64,000 nt of DNA from Kibdelosporangium persicum (GCF_013280595.1 NZ_JAAATY010000011.1:1-64000), one strand, 5' to 3'; shown: positions 24,700 to 36,174, counted from the stretch's first letter. Notes: generated by a model from the sequence alone, not told the origin. Translations and numbers: made by a program.

Positions 24700-25560
24700 A
24701 TGCAGCGGCAGAACGTCAACTCACGGGGCATCGGCATGGAGCTGGCACGGCACCGGCGCGTGGCGGACATGACACTGGAGCAGGTCAGCAGGCAGCTGGG
24801 AATGTCGGTCAGCACGCTGAGCCGCCTGGAGAACGGCAAGCGGGAGCCGACGAGCGAGGAAGTGGCCGGAATCCTGGCGGTTCTCGGAGTGACCGGTGGT
24901 GATCGCCAGCATCTCCTCCAGCAGGTGCGCTGCATCTCGCACTTCGGCATGGTCCTGGGCAAAGCGGGCCCGCGAACCCGCACTTACCAGGCCTTCGAAG
25001 CCGAAGCCGTGGCCATCACGAACTTCGAACTCAGTCTGGTGCCGGGGCTTGCACAGACCGCAGATTACGCACGCGCCGTGATATCGGCTGTTCGAGTGAA
25101 TGCGAGCCGGGCGGATGTCGAGGCGAGGGTGTCGCAACGCATGTCGCGTAAAGCCGTTCTCACCCGAAAGAGACCACCGCAGGTGAACTTGCTGATGACC
25201 GAACTAGCGCTCAGACAGCCCATCGGTGGCCCGAAGGTCATGGCGAACCAAATCCGGAGCCTGGTCGCGCTGGCTGATCAAGAGAATGTGTCGCTCCACG
25301 TCATTCCGGCGACCGTGCCCGCGCACGCGGGCCTCGGTGGTTCCTTTGTGCTGTTCGACTTCGCCGACCACCCGACTCTGGTGTTCATCGAGGCGTTGAC
25401 CACCGGCCTCTACCGGGACGATCCGGATGATGTCGCGACCTACCGGCTGCAGGTCGAGAATCTTGACGCGGTGGCTCTGGACAAGTCTGGTTCAGTGGAG
25501 TTGATGCGGTCAATCTCGCGTGACATGGAGGGACGGGCCAGTGGACCGGACATGGCGTAA
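24700..25560 (+). CDS. XRE-family regulator with DUF5753-type ligand domain
   Basis: A 286-aa regulator. Residues 12-66 are an XRE helix-turn-helix (ELARHRRVADMTLEQVSRQL, then MSVSTLSRLENGKREPTSEE). The remainder is the actinomycete DUF5753 domain (EAVAITNFELSLVPGLAQT, then LHVIPATVPAHAGLGGSFVLFDF). The start at 24700 follows an AAAGGGAG ribosome site; a longer reading from 24409 is rejected because it lacks such a site and overlaps the divergent genes. Such proteins pair with DUF397 proteins in development and antibiotic regulation in Streptomyces relatives. The partner gene overlaps its 3' end by 20 bp. Confidence 0.9.
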   Translation: MQRQNVNSRGIGMELARHRRVADMTLEQVSRQLGMSVSTLSRLENGKREPTSEEVAGILAVLGVTGGDRQHLLQQVRCISHFGMVLGKAGPRTRTYQAFEAEAVAITNFELSLVPGLAQTADYARAVISAVRVNASRADVEARVSQRMSRKAVLTRKRPPQVNLLMTELALRQPIGGPKVMANQIRSLVALADQENVSLHVIPATVPAHAGLGGSFVLFDFADHPTLVFIEALTTGLYRDDPDDVATYRLQVENLDAVALDKSGSVELMRSISRDMEGRASGPDMA

Positions 25561-25708
25561 GAGCAGCTTCAGTGCCGGAGAGCACAACTGCCTGGAATCG
25601 GCGTGGCGGGATGGCGAGGTCGCGGTCCGGGACTCCAAGAATCCCGGTGCCGGGCACATCACCATCCCTGTGCCAGCTTTCGCGCAGCTCGTCAAGTCCC
25701 TGCGCTGA
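25541..25708 (+). CDS. DUF397 protein, partner of the XRE regulator
   Basis: A 55-aa protein with the DUF397 pattern: TWRKSSFSAGEHNCLESA, then EVAVRDSKNPG and the final ITIPVPAFAQLVKSLR. The GTG at 25541 sits 7 nt after GGAGGGA and is the best start; a GTG at 25520 would add seven unconserved residues. It overlaps the end of the XRE gene, as in other actinomycete XRE-DUF397 pairs, which are thought to act as regulator and small modulator. Target genes are not evident here. Confidence 0.88.
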   Translation: MDRTWRKSSFSAGEHNCLESAWRDGEVAVRDSKNPGAGHITIPVPAFAQLVKSLR

Positions 25709-25800
25709 GCGCGTCCACGCTCTAAGAAGTCGCCCGTTCGCCGGACATGCCGGTCATCCTGATGGCGCCAACGACTGCGAGCCATGGAGGAATCCCGACC

Positions 25801-26298
25801 ATGTCACTGACCGACGTCATCGACGGTACGCGCGAGGCTGTCACCGCCGATCCGAAGAACGCCGCCGTCCAGTTCAGCGTTCGCCACGACCTCGTCGGCG
25901 GCACGGCCACCGTGGTGGACGTCAAGGTCCGCGACCACCAGTTCACTGTGGACGAGCCGGGGGCGCTCGGCGGCACCGACACGGCGGCCAACCCCGTCGA
26001 GTACGCGTTGGCGTCGCTCGGGTCCTGCCAGGTGATCACGTACCAGTTCTGGGCGGCCAAACTCGGCATCCCGCTGGACGCCGTGCACGTCACGGTGACG
26101 GGTGACTTGGACCTGCACGGTTTCTTCGGGTTCGACGACTCCGTGCGGCCGGGCTTCACCGGGGTACGGGTCGAGGTGGAGCTGTCCGGGCCCGCCGATC
26201 CGGCGAAGTACGAGGAGCTCAAGAACCAGGTCGACGAGCACTGCCCGGTGCTTGACCTGTTCCGCAACCCCACGCCGACCTCCACCAGGCTCGCGTAG
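25801..26298 (+). CDS. OsmC-family peroxidase-like protein
   Basis: A 165-aa protein of the OsmC/Ohr fold, which detoxifies organic hydroperoxides with a cysteine pair. The first cysteine is in LGSCQVITYQFWA and the second in EHCPVLDLFRN, both in the expected places. NPVEYALASLGSC is the conserved helix start. The ATG follows GGAGGA at normal spacing; an in-frame ATG 54 nt upstream lacks a ribosome site. It stands alone, 92 bp after the DUF397 gene. The substrate cannot be told from sequence. Confidence 0.9.
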   Translation: MSLTDVIDGTREAVTADPKNAAVQFSVRHDLVGGTATVVDVKVRDHQFTVDEPGALGGTDTAANPVEYALASLGSCQVITYQFWAAKLGIPLDAVHVTVTGDLDLHGFFGFDDSVRPGFTGVRVEVELSGPADPAKYEELKNQVDEHCPVLDLFRNPTPTSTRLA

Positions 26299-26329
26299 CC
26301 GCGTGCCCGGCCTCCTCCCTCATCCGGCG

Positions 26330-26347
26330 AAGCTTGGCGCCGAGCTT
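26330..26347. terminator. Near-perfect 18-bp palindrome after OsmC
   Basis: AAGCTTGGCGCCGAGCTT reads the same on both strands except at one symmetric base pair. It lies 32 bp after the OsmC stop and before the converging HNH gene, so a role as a shared terminator is likely but inferred. Confidence 0.4.
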
Positions 26348-26418
26348 GCGGCGCAGGAACGTGGGACGCGTTGGCTCAGTCACGTGTTCTCCCTGGGCGA
26401 TACAGGGCGGTCATAGTG

Positions 26419-27660
26419 TCATTTGGCACCAACAAACTTGGAATTCCCACTGTGTAAGTGATTCCGCCGTGGTGTGCGTACCGGGTCGACGTAGTCCGGC
26501 GGGGTGAACCAGGCGATGCCTCCGTCGAGCTTGACTTCCCATTCGCTGCGGTGAATCAGCCGATGGTGCTGTCCACAGAGGAGTACGAGGTTGCCTAGTG
26601 CGGTTGGTCCGCCGCGTAGCCAGGACGTGATGTGGTGGCTGTGGCAGACGCTGGCGGGCCGGTCGCAGCCTGGGAAGGCGCATCCACGGTCCCTGAGTAC
26701 CAGTCCGCGCCGGATGTGTGCGGGCACGACGTAGGCGGGGACTGCGACGTCGAGCGGTTTGGAATCTCCGCCCATGACCGCGGGAAGCACGTGTGCGTCG
26801 CAGGCGATCCGCCGCGCCTCACTCGCGGTCAACCGAGAGCCCGGCAAGACCCGCTCGTCCACCGATTTCGCCAGCTCGTCCATCGAGATGGTGAACGCCA
26901 CCTCGGTCTTGTACCCGTTGTGCGTCGGCAGGTCCGGGCAGTTCGCGGCCTTCTGCAGCACGTCGGCGAAGGCGTCGCCGCCGCGTTCGGCGTACCCGCG
27001 CGTGTCGTCCGCTTCGCGCTTTTCAAACGGCGCAAGCAGTGCGTCGAACAGGGCGGCGGTCTCAGCATCCAACCGTCCCTTGAACTCCATCCGCCCGTCG
27101 CGAAAGATATGCCGCCGCAGTTCTCGCTCCGGCCGCTGCGGTTCGTCGTCATCCGGCGCCGCGCCATCCGGATCGACGATGTCACGTACCCACCGCTCCC
27201 CATACCGGGCCAAAGCATTCGGGTCGTCTTCGGCAGCACGCTCGACCATCAACTCTTCAGCCACGGCAACCTTTTCGGGCTCCACATGGTCGAGGCTGCC
27301 CACAAACTTCCGGATGACCTCCACCTGCCCGACGGTGATCTCACCGGCGGCGAGCTTCTTCGCGGTCAACGGAAGAGAAGCCTCGATCACCGCGCCGGTC
27401 GGAGTCTTCACGTCATGCAGGGCGGTGGCTTGGGCGATGCGCTGGTTGGCCTCGCTCCGTGAGATGTTCTGGGTGTGGACGAGGAGTGCGGCGGTGTTGC
27501 TGTAGCCCAACTCGTACGCGGTTCCCCGGCCATCCACTTCGGACAGGATCGCGAAGTACTCGGCATAGTCGCGGAGTATCCGCTTGTGCACGTCGGTCAA
27601 CCGGGCGACAAGGTCCCGGTTGCCGAGCTGCCAGAGCGGTGTGGAAGCGATCTGCCCCAT
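26419..27660 (-). CDS. DUF222 / 13E12-type HNH endonuclease
   Basis: A 413-aa protein of the actinobacterial 13E12 family: an N-terminal DUF222 helical region (residues about 10-270) and a C-terminal HNH nuclease domain with CAFPGCDRP, SVCHSHHITSWLRGG, NLVLLCGQHHRLIH, holding the two Cys pairs and the HH/N/H catalytic residues. The start MGQIASTPLWQ at 27660 is the last plausible ATG before frame-extending repeat DNA; a 634-aa reading through the repeats is an artefact. Members are abundant and often variable between strains, and their biological role is not settled. The gene follows a 717-bp gene-free repeat island. Confidence 0.85.
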   Translation of the reverse strand: MGQIASTPLWQLGNRDLVARLTDVHKRILRDYAEYFAILSEVDGRGTAYELGYSNTAALLVHTQNISRSEANQRIAQATALHDVKTPTGAVIEASLPLTAKKLAAGEITVGQVEVIRKFVGSLDHVEPEKVAVAEELMVERAAEDDPNALARYGERWVRDIVDPDGAAPDDDEPQRPERELRRHIFRDGRMEFKGRLDAETAALFDALLAPFEKREADDTRGYAERGGDAFADVLQKAANCPDLPTHNGYKTEVAFTISMDELAKSVDERVLPGSRLTASEARRIACDAHVLPAVMGGDSKPLDVAVPAYVVPAHIRRGLVLRDRGCAFPGCDRPASVCHSHHITSWLRGGPTALGNLVLLCGQHHRLIHRSEWEVKLDGGIAWFTPPDYVDPVRTPRRNHLHSGNSKFVGAK

Positions 27661-27850
27661 ACGTCCAGGATACGCCGGTAAAACATGAAAGTCTTCGAAC
27701 ACCAGTACGATCACACGATAGGGGGACAAAACCCAAGTTTCCTTGACAGAACCCCAAAAGCGGCGGTGATCCGCCCACGAAACCCAGCCCTCAGCGTCAG
27801 CCAAACGGATCACCGCCGTCCCACAAGCGCGACAGCGCAAGGAAACCCTT

Positions 27851-28000
27851 CGTGCTCCCTTCCTCCCGTCTGGCCTGGACGCAGTCCAACCATGGGTGTC
27901 AAGGGGTCGGCCCACGCGAAAAGACCAGGCTGGAAGTCGAACCGATCCCCTTGACGCCCATGGTTGCCTCTGGCAGGCCGGACGGGAGGAAGGGAGTGCG
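27851..28000. repeat. Long imperfect inverted repeat (about 55-bp arms, 40-nt loop)
   Basis: The left arm 27851-27906 and right arm 27947-28000 are complementary over most of their length; matching blocks include CCCTTCCTCCCGTCTGGCC and CCATGGGTGTCAAGGGG against their complements, with a mismatched middle section. The RNA would form a long hairpin. No coding content or transposase is present. It could be a small mobile repeat remnant or a structured RNA element. Confidence 0.75.
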
Positions 28001-28059
28001 GCCCCCTCTCCTCTTGGTGGCCTGCAGGTCCGGCGAGGACAAAGAAAGCCCAACGCAAC

Positions 28060-28301
28060 GGCGACCACAACACGCCGAACGCTGGAAAGCGAGGTGCCGC
28101 AACGGCGACCACAACGTGCCGGAAAGGTGGATACGGGGTGTCGGAAAGGCGACCACAACGTGCCGGAAAGGTGGATACGGGGTGTCGGAAAGGCGACCAC
28201 AACGTGCCGGAAAGGTGGATACGGGGTGCCGGAAAGGCGACCACAACGTGCCGGAAAGGTGGACACGGGGTGCCGGAAAGGTGGACACGGGGTGCCGCAC
28301 C
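28060..28301. repeat. Eleven tandem 22-bp units, alternating two variants (44-bp super-period)
   Basis: Exactly 242 bp made of 22-bp units. Variant a is GGCGACCACAACGTGCCGG plus AAA and variant b is GGTGGATACGGGGTGTCGG plus AAA; they alternate from 28104 to 28257, with two degenerate units before (28060-28103) and two b-type units after (28258-28301). All end in GTGCCGG- or GTGTCGG-like cores. No unique spacers occur, so it is not a CRISPR. A shorter array of the same unit lies at 61127-61206. Confidence 0.92.
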
Positions 28302-28377
28302 GAAGTTGGCGCGGACTCACCACGAGGCGGCCTTGTTGGCGGCATGAACCCCTGTCCGGAGCAATTCGGCATTCGGG

Positions 28378-31450
<3,073 letters not shown>

Positions 31451-31451
<1 letters not shown>

Positions 31452-31637
31452 GCCGTGTTTCAAATGCCCGATCGCGATAGCCGGGCCGGATGCGGCCCCT
31501 GACGCCACCGCGAGACCGCCCAAAGACAACCAGTATTCGCGGCGATCCCGCGGCGACGCCAGGAACCGCCCCACCGAGCCGATTCCGGCCTCCGGCCGGG
31601 GCAGACTCTCATCGACCGGGACATTCGAAACACGACC
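31451..31637. mobile_element. 187-bp MITE-like element with terminal inverted repeats
   Basis: The left end GGCCGTGTTTCAAATGCCCG and the right end, read on the other strand as GGTCGTGTTTCGAATGTCCCG, form about 24-bp imperfect terminal repeats. TA (31449-31450 and 31638-31639), within CTAG at both edges, is duplicated. The ends resemble IS5-group (IS427-like) termini as I remember them. No transposase fits in 187 bp, so it would need one in trans. The insertion splits the stop codon of the MFS pump from its likely terminator but keeps TAG. Confidence 0.78.
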
Positions 31638-31644
31638 TAGATGC

Positions 31645-31670
31645 CCGGGTGGGACGGCGGGCCCACCCGG
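31645..31670 (+). terminator. Hairpin, probable displaced terminator of the MFS pump
   Basis: CCGGGTGGG (31645-31653) and CCCACCCGG (31662-31670) form a perfect 9-bp stem with an eight-base loop, right after the MITE-like element. Without the element it would sit about 5 nt after the pump stop codon. The remaining bases to 31796 show nothing further. Confidence 0.6.
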
Positions 31671-31796
31671 ACGGCTCCACGAGAGCATCCCCGAACGGCG
31701 TCAGCGCGCTCGGCGGGTGTTCACCGGAAGAAAGTTTAGGCGCTGTACTAATAGCGGGTCAAGGAGTACCGGAACCACGGTCGGTACGCCGCCTGA

Positions 31797-32927
31797 TCAC
31801 GCCTGGCGGTACAGCTCCCGGGCGATGATCGTGCGTTGGATCTCCGAGGCGCCTTCATAGATCCGAGGCGCCCTGACCTCCCGGTACAGGTGCTCCAGCA
31901 GGTGCCCGCGTCGCAGGGCGCGGGCACCGTGGATCTGGACCGCCGCGTCCACCACGAACTGCGCCGTCTCGGTGGCGAAAAGCTTGGCCATCGCCGAACG
32001 GCCCGCGATGTGCGCCTCGCCCGAGTCGTAGGCCTGAGCGGCCGAATACACCAGCAACCGGGCGGCTTCGGTGCGGGTGGCCATCTCGGCGAGCGTGTGC
32101 GAAACCGTCTGCTGGTCCTTCAACGGGCCGCCGAACGCGATCCGGCTTCCGGCATGGGAAACCGCCGCGTCCAACGCGGCCTGCGCCATGCCCACGGCGA
32201 ACGCGCCGACGCTGGGCCGGAACAGGTCAAGCGTGCGCATCGCGACCCGGAAGCCCTTGTTCTCCTCGCCGAGAAGCTCGTCCCTGTGCACTGGCACGCC
32301 GTCGAACACCAGGCGGCCGATCGGATGAGAGCTGACCATGTCGAGGTGCTCGCCGGACAGTCCGGATCGATCACCCGGGACGACAAAAGCGCTCACCCCG
32401 CGTGCCCCGGCGTCCGAAGTCCGGGCGAAGACCGTGTAGAAGTCCGCTTCCGGGGCGTTGGAGATCCAGATCTTCTCGCCGGACAGCCGCCAGCCTTCGC
32501 CGTCCCGGGCCGCGGTCAGTCGCAGTGCGGCGGCGTCGGAACCGGCCTCGGGCTCGGTGAGGGCGAACGCCGCGACAGCGTCCCCGGCGGCCACGGCAGG
32601 CACCCACCGTGCGACCTGACTGTCCAGTCCGGACTGGATGATCGGGTACGTCCCCAGTCCCTGCAACGCCAACGCCGTCTCGGCTTCGGTGCACTGCGTG
32701 GCAAGGGCTTCACGCAACAAGCACAGGTCCAGAGCCGCGGCGTCCCGGGAAGGCCTGCCGGACTCCACGCCGGGGAACAGGCGCGCGAGCAGGCCCAGTT
32801 CTCCCATGGCCTTGATCAGTTCCCGGTTCACCGCGCCGGGTTTGCCCGCCTCGGCCAGCGGGACGAGCCGGTCGGCGGCCACGGCCCGTACCTCGTCCGC
32901 GAAGTCACGCTGCTCGGCGGTCAGCAT
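31797..32927 (-). CDS. Acyl-CoA dehydrogenase
   Basis: A 376-aa FAD enzyme that introduces an alpha-beta double bond into an acyl-CoA, passing electrons to an electron-transfer flavoprotein. Seen: the N-terminal helical domain, FALTEPEAGSDAAAL and WRLSGEKIWISNAPEADF (flavin/substrate strands), and the C-terminal QIHGARALRRGHLLEHLYREVRA-type region (split here by variants) with IYEGASEIQR, whose Glu is the usual catalytic base. It starts 1 nt after the stop of the fused monooxygenase/reductase gene, so both form one operon. This suggests a role in an aromatic-CoA or alicyclic-CoA pathway rather than general fatty acid oxidation. Confidence 0.92.
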   Translation of the reverse strand: MLTAEQRDFADEVRAVAADRLVPLAEAGKPGAVNRELIKAMGELGLLARLFPGVESGRPSRDAAALDLCLLREALATQCTEAETALALQGLGTYPIIQSGLDSQVARWVPAVAAGDAVAAFALTEPEAGSDAAALRLTAARDGEGWRLSGEKIWISNAPEADFYTVFARTSDAGARGVSAFVVPGDRSGLSGEHLDMVSSHPIGRLVFDGVPVHRDELLGEENKGFRVAMRTLDLFRPSVGAFAVGMAQAALDAAVSHAGSRIAFGGPLKDQQTVSHTLAEMATRTEAARLLVYSAAQAYDSGEAHIAGRSAMAKLFATETAQFVVDAAVQIHGARALRRGHLLEHLYREVRAPRIYEGASEIQRTIIARELYRQA

Positions 32928-32928
32928 G

Positions 32929-35256
32929 TCATCCCCTCCAGCGTGCGTGCGCGGTCTTCGGCTCGCCGGAACGGATCAGCTCCAGCCGGGGCTTCGGCCC
33001 GTCGGTCCGGCCGGCGCGTGGCTTACGGCTGCCCGCGGCGAACGGCTTGGGCCACGAGATCCCGGTGTACTCCTGGTCCGCGGCCGCGTGCAGTGTCCAG
33101 TGTGGATCGTAGAGGTGTGTCCGGCCCAGGGCGCACAGGTCGGCACGACCGGCCAGGATGATCGAGTTCACGTCGTCATAGGACGAGATCGCGCCGACCG
33201 CGATCACCGCGACACCGTACTTGCGGCCGATCTCGTTGCGGATTCGATCGGCGTACGGAGTCTGATAACTACGACCGTAGGCGGGTTTCTCCGTGCTCAC
33301 GACCTGTCCGGTGGACACGTCGACGCCGTCCACACCGTGCTCCGCGAACGCCCGCGCGATCTCCACCGAATCGTCCGCGTCGATCCCGCCTTCGCACCAG
33401 TCCGTCGCGGAGATGCGCACGGTCATCGCACCGGTCCATGCTTCGCGGATCGCGTCGAAGACCTCGAGCGGATAGCGCAGGCGATTCTCAAGCGATCCGC
33501 CGTACGCGTCGGTGCGCTTGTTGGTCAGCGGCGAGAGGAACGACGACAGCAGGTAACCGTGCGCGCAGTGCAGTTCGAGCAGGTCGAAGCCCGCGCGTGC
33601 GGCCGACTGCGCCGAAGCCACGAACTGGGCCTTGATCCCGGCCATCTCCTCGATGGTCAGTTCCCGGGGTGTCTGGCTGGCCGGGGAGTACGGAATGGCG
33701 GACGGCCCGCAGACCTCCCAGTTGCCGTCCGGCAGCGGCTGGTCGATGCCTTCCCACATCAGCTTGGTCGACCCCTTGCGCCCGGAATGCCCGAGCTGAA
33801 TTCCGATCTTCGCGTCCGACTGCGTGTGCACGAAGTCCACGACCCGCTTCCACGACGCCTCGTGCTCCGGCTTGTACATGCCCGTGCACCCGGGCGTGAT
33901 CCGGCCGCTTGCGGAGACGCACACCATCTCGGTCATCACCAGGCCCGCGCCGCCAAGCGCTTTGCTGCCGAGGTGGACCAGGTGGAAATCGCCGGGCACG
34001 CCGTCGACCGCGCTGTACATGTCCATCGGCGACACGATGATCCGGTTCTTCAGCTCGACGTCGCCGATCTTGAACGGCTGGAACATCGGCGGCCGGACGT
34101 CGCCGAAGTCCCGCGCGAACCAGGCGTCCAGGTCCGCGACGAACTCCGGGTCACGCAGGCGGAGGTTGTCGTAGGTGACGCGGCGGCTGCGCGTGACGAT
34201 GTTGAACGCGAACTGGTGCGGGTCCTGGCCGGTGTACTGCCCGATGTTCTCGAACCACTCCAGGCTCGCTTGCGCCGCACGCTGGGTCGACGTGACGACC
34301 GCGCGGCGTTCGTCCTCATAGGCCGCCAATGCTGAGTCCACATCGGACCTCTCGTGCAGGCACGCGGCCAGCGCCAGCGCGTCCTCCATCGCGAGCTTGG
34401 TGCCCGAGCCGATCGAGAAGTGCGCGGTGTGCGCCGCGTCACCGAGCAGGACGACGTTGCCGTGCCGCCACGTGGCACATCGGACAGTGGCGAAGTTCGT
34501 CCACTTCGAATTGTTCCCGACGATCGTGTGGCCGTCGAGGACGTCGGCGCACAGCGAACGGATCTTCTCGATGGACGCCTCGTCGTTCTGCCCGGGCCGC
34601 AACCCCTGCGGCGCGGTGAAACCCGCCCGCTCCCACACGTCGTCGTGCATCTCGAGGATGAACGTGCTGGCGTCACGGCTGTACGGGTAGCCGTGGATCT
34701 GCATGGTCCCGGCCGGGGTGTCGAGGATGTGGAACTTGAACGCGTCGAAGACCAGGTCGGTGCCGAGCCAGATGTACTTGCAGCGCCGGGTCTCCACGGT
34801 CGGGTTGAACGTGTCCGCGTACCGGGCGCGGGTCGTGGAGTTGGCCCCGTCCGCGGCGACGACGAGGTCGTAGCCGGTCAGATCCGGCGCCTCGGTCTGG
34901 AAGTGGATGCGCACGCCCAGGTCAAGGCAGCGCTGTTGCAGGATGTTGAGCAGACGGCGCCTGCTCATCGCGGCGAAGCCGTGCCCGCCCGAGGTGAACG
35001 TGGTTCCCCGGTAGTGCACGTCGATGTCGTCCCACCGCGCGAACTCCTCGCTCATCGCGGTGAAGACCGCCGTGTCGGCGTGCTCGATGCCGCCGAGTGT
35101 CTCGTCGGAGAACACCACTCCGAAGCCGAACGTGTCGTCCGGGGCGTTGCGTTCCCAGACGGTGATCTCGTGACCAGGGTCGAGGGCCTTGGTCAGCGCG
35201 GCGAAGTAGAGCCCGCCGGGGCCGCCGCCGGCAACCGCGATGCGCACGTCGCCCAC
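32929..35256 (-). CDS. Fused FAD monooxygenase / old-yellow-enzyme reductase (salicylyl-CoA or 2-aminobenzoyl-CoA type)
   Basis: A 775-aa two-domain flavoprotein. Residues 1-385: class A FAD monooxygenase with GGGPGGLYFA (dinucleotide site), DLVVAADGANS and GNVVLLGDAAHTAHFSIGSG (second FAD motif). Residues 395-735: old-yellow-enzyme FMN/TIM barrel with NRIIVSPMDMYSA, ELHCAHGYLLSSFLSPLTNKR and GGSLENRLRYPLEV. This fusion is known from Azoarcus 2-aminobenzoyl-CoA monooxygenase/reductase and is annotated in actinobacteria as salicylyl-CoA 5-hydroxylase/oxidoreductase. It hydroxylates, and in the former case then reduces, the ring of an aromatic CoA thioester. Start is GTG. It is divergent from the SDR gene and lies in an operon with the acyl-CoA dehydrogenase. 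No CoA ligase gene is in the window. Confidence 0.9.
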   Translation of the reverse strand: MGDVRIAVAGGGPGGLYFAALTKALDPGHEITVWERNAPDDTFGFGVVFSDETLGGIEHADTAVFTAMSEEFARWDDIDVHYRGTTFTSGGHGFAAMSRRRLLNILQQRCLDLGVRIHFQTEAPDLTGYDLVVAADGANSTTRARYADTFNPTVETRRCKYIWLGTDLVFDAFKFHILDTPAGTMQIHGYPYSRDASTFILEMHDDVWERAGFTAPQGLRPGQNDEASIEKIRSLCADVLDGHTIVGNNSKWTNFATVRCATWRHGNVVLLGDAAHTAHFSIGSGTKLAMEDALALAACLHERSDVDSALAAYEDERRAVVTSTQRAAQASLEWFENIGQYTGQDPHQFAFNIVTRSRRVTYDNLRLRDPEFVADLDAWFARDFGDVRPPMFQPFKIGDVELKNRIIVSPMDMYSAVDGVPGDFHLVHLGSKALGGAGLVMTEMVCVSASGRITPGCTGMYKPEHEASWKRVVDFVHTQSDAKIGIQLGHSGRKGSTKLMWEGIDQPLPDGNWEVCGPSAIPYSPASQTPRELTIEEMAGIKAQFVASAQSAARAGFDLLELHCAHGYLLSSFLSPLTNKRTDAYGGSLENRLRYPLEVFDAIREAWTGAMTVRISATDWCEGGIDADDSVEIARAFAEHGVDGVDVSTGQVVSTEKPAYGRSYQTPYADRIRNEIGRKYGVAVIAVGAISSYDDVNSIILAGRADLCALGRTHLYDPHWTLHAAADQEYTGISWPKPFAAGSRKPRAGRTDGPKPRLELIRSGEPKTAHARWRG

Positions 35257-35345
35257 CCACTTCTGTCGCGATCCTTACGACCGTCAAGGTTACAACATAT
35301 TGCGTCCTGTTGACGACCGTTACGAACAACTGGCACGCTGGCCGG
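35257..35345. promoter_or_regulatory. Divergent control region of the aromatic-CoA genes
   Basis: The 89 bp between the fused monooxygenase (-) and the SDR (+) are AT-richer than the surroundings. They contain a direct repeat ACGACCGT (35277-35284 and 35313-35320) and an inverted pair CGTCAA (35282-35287) / TTGACG (35310-35315). Binding by the nearby PaaX regulator is a reasonable guess; the sites are not proven. Confidence 0.5.
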
Positions 35346-36101
35346 GTGACACCAAGAAACTGCCTGGTCACGGGCGCCAGCCGGGGGATCGGCAGTGTGA
35401 TCGCGGGCAGGCTGTCGGCGGCTGGTCACCGGGTCGCGCTCACCGCCCGTGGTGCCGACCAGCTCGCCGAGGTGGCGGCGAAGCTGTCCGGGCCGTCGTT
35501 GTGCCTTCCCGCTGACGTGACCGATCCGGCCGCGGTCGACAACGTGTTCTCGACGGTAGAAGACGCCTGGGGTCCGGTGGAAGTGCTGGTCCTCAACGCG
35601 GGCGCGGCGGTGGCCAAGCCGATGGCCAAGCTGACCGACGACGAGTGGTACGGCCAGCTGGAGCTCAACCTCACAGCACCCTTCAGAGCAATGCGTCGAG
35701 CAATCCCGGCGATGACGCGGAGCAATTGGGGGCGCATCGTGGTGATCGCCTCGATCGCCGGCAAGATCGGCGAGCCGAACCTCAGTGCCTACACAGCGAG
35801 CAAGCACGGTGTGATCGGGCTGATGCGCGCCGCGGCGGCCGAACTGGCGAAGACCGGCGTCACGGTCAACGCGGTTTGTCCTGGTTATGTGGACACGCCG
35901 ATGACCGACGGCTGGGTCGGGAAGATCGCCGCGCGGACCGGCAAGGACCGGGCGGAGATCCGGACCGCGCTCGAGCACAAGCAGCCCATCCGGCGGCTGA
36001 TCACCGCCGACGAGGTGGCCGACGTGGTCGACCTGTGCGTGGCCAGTGCCGCCATCACCGGCCAGGCGATCACCGTGGACGGCGGGGCGGTGCAATCGTG
36101 A
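35346..36101 (+). CDS. Short-chain dehydrogenase/reductase
   Basis: A 251-aa classical SDR: cofactor motif CLVTGASRGIGSVIA, the NAG motif (LVLNAGAAVA), catalytic Ser in VVIASIAGKIG and Tyr/Lys in SAYTASKHGVIG, then the PG motif NAVCPGYVDTPMT and the C-terminal GQAITVDGGAV. The enzyme oxidises a hydroxyl or reduces a carbonyl with NAD(P). The GTG at 35346 was chosen because it places the Rossmann strand at the usual distance; a TTG at 35310 would add 12 unconserved residues. Context (aromatic-CoA fusion enzyme, Rid protein, acyl-CoA dehydrogenase) suggests a 3-hydroxyacyl-CoA or alicyclic hydroxy-CoA substrate; this is inference. Confidence 0.88.
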   Translation: MTPRNCLVTGASRGIGSVIAGRLSAAGHRVALTARGADQLAEVAAKLSGPSLCLPADVTDPAAVDNVFSTVEDAWGPVEVLVLNAGAAVAKPMAKLTDDEWYGQLELNLTAPFRAMRRAIPAMTRSNWGRIVVIASIAGKIGEPNLSAYTASKHGVIGLMRAAAAELAKTGVTVNAVCPGYVDTPMTDGWVGKIAARTGKDRAEIRTALEHKQPIRRLITADEVADVVDLCVASAAITGQAITVDGGAVQS

Positions 36102-36174
36102 CCGCCCGCGGGACAAAGCTCGGTGCAATGGGACAAGCAATCGGAGCGATAGCCGGAGCATTTGGGGTGCCATC

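Larger units (their letters stand above)
27661..28377. other. Gene-free repeat island (717 bp)
   Basis: No credible gene lies between the start of the HNH gene and the end of the Gfo/Idh/MocA gene. The stretch holds a large imperfect inverted repeat (27851-28000) and an array of 22-bp tandem units (28060-28301). The remaining parts (27661-27850, 28001-28059, 28302-28377) show nothing I can name. The open frames across it are by-products of the repeats. Confidence 0.8.

Noticed and set aside
28060-28301. CRISPR array
   Set aside because: The units are contiguous with no unique spacers, and no cas gene lies in the window.
27661-28323. Extension of the HNH nuclease to 634 aa through the repeat region
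   Set aside because: The added residues are translated tandem and inverted repeats (HPVSTFPARCG-like), not conserved protein.
31838-34335. Plus-strand frames opposite the acyl-CoA dehydrogenase and the fused monooxygenase
   Set aside because: The minus strand carries complete conserved enzymes; the plus-strand translations have no motifs.
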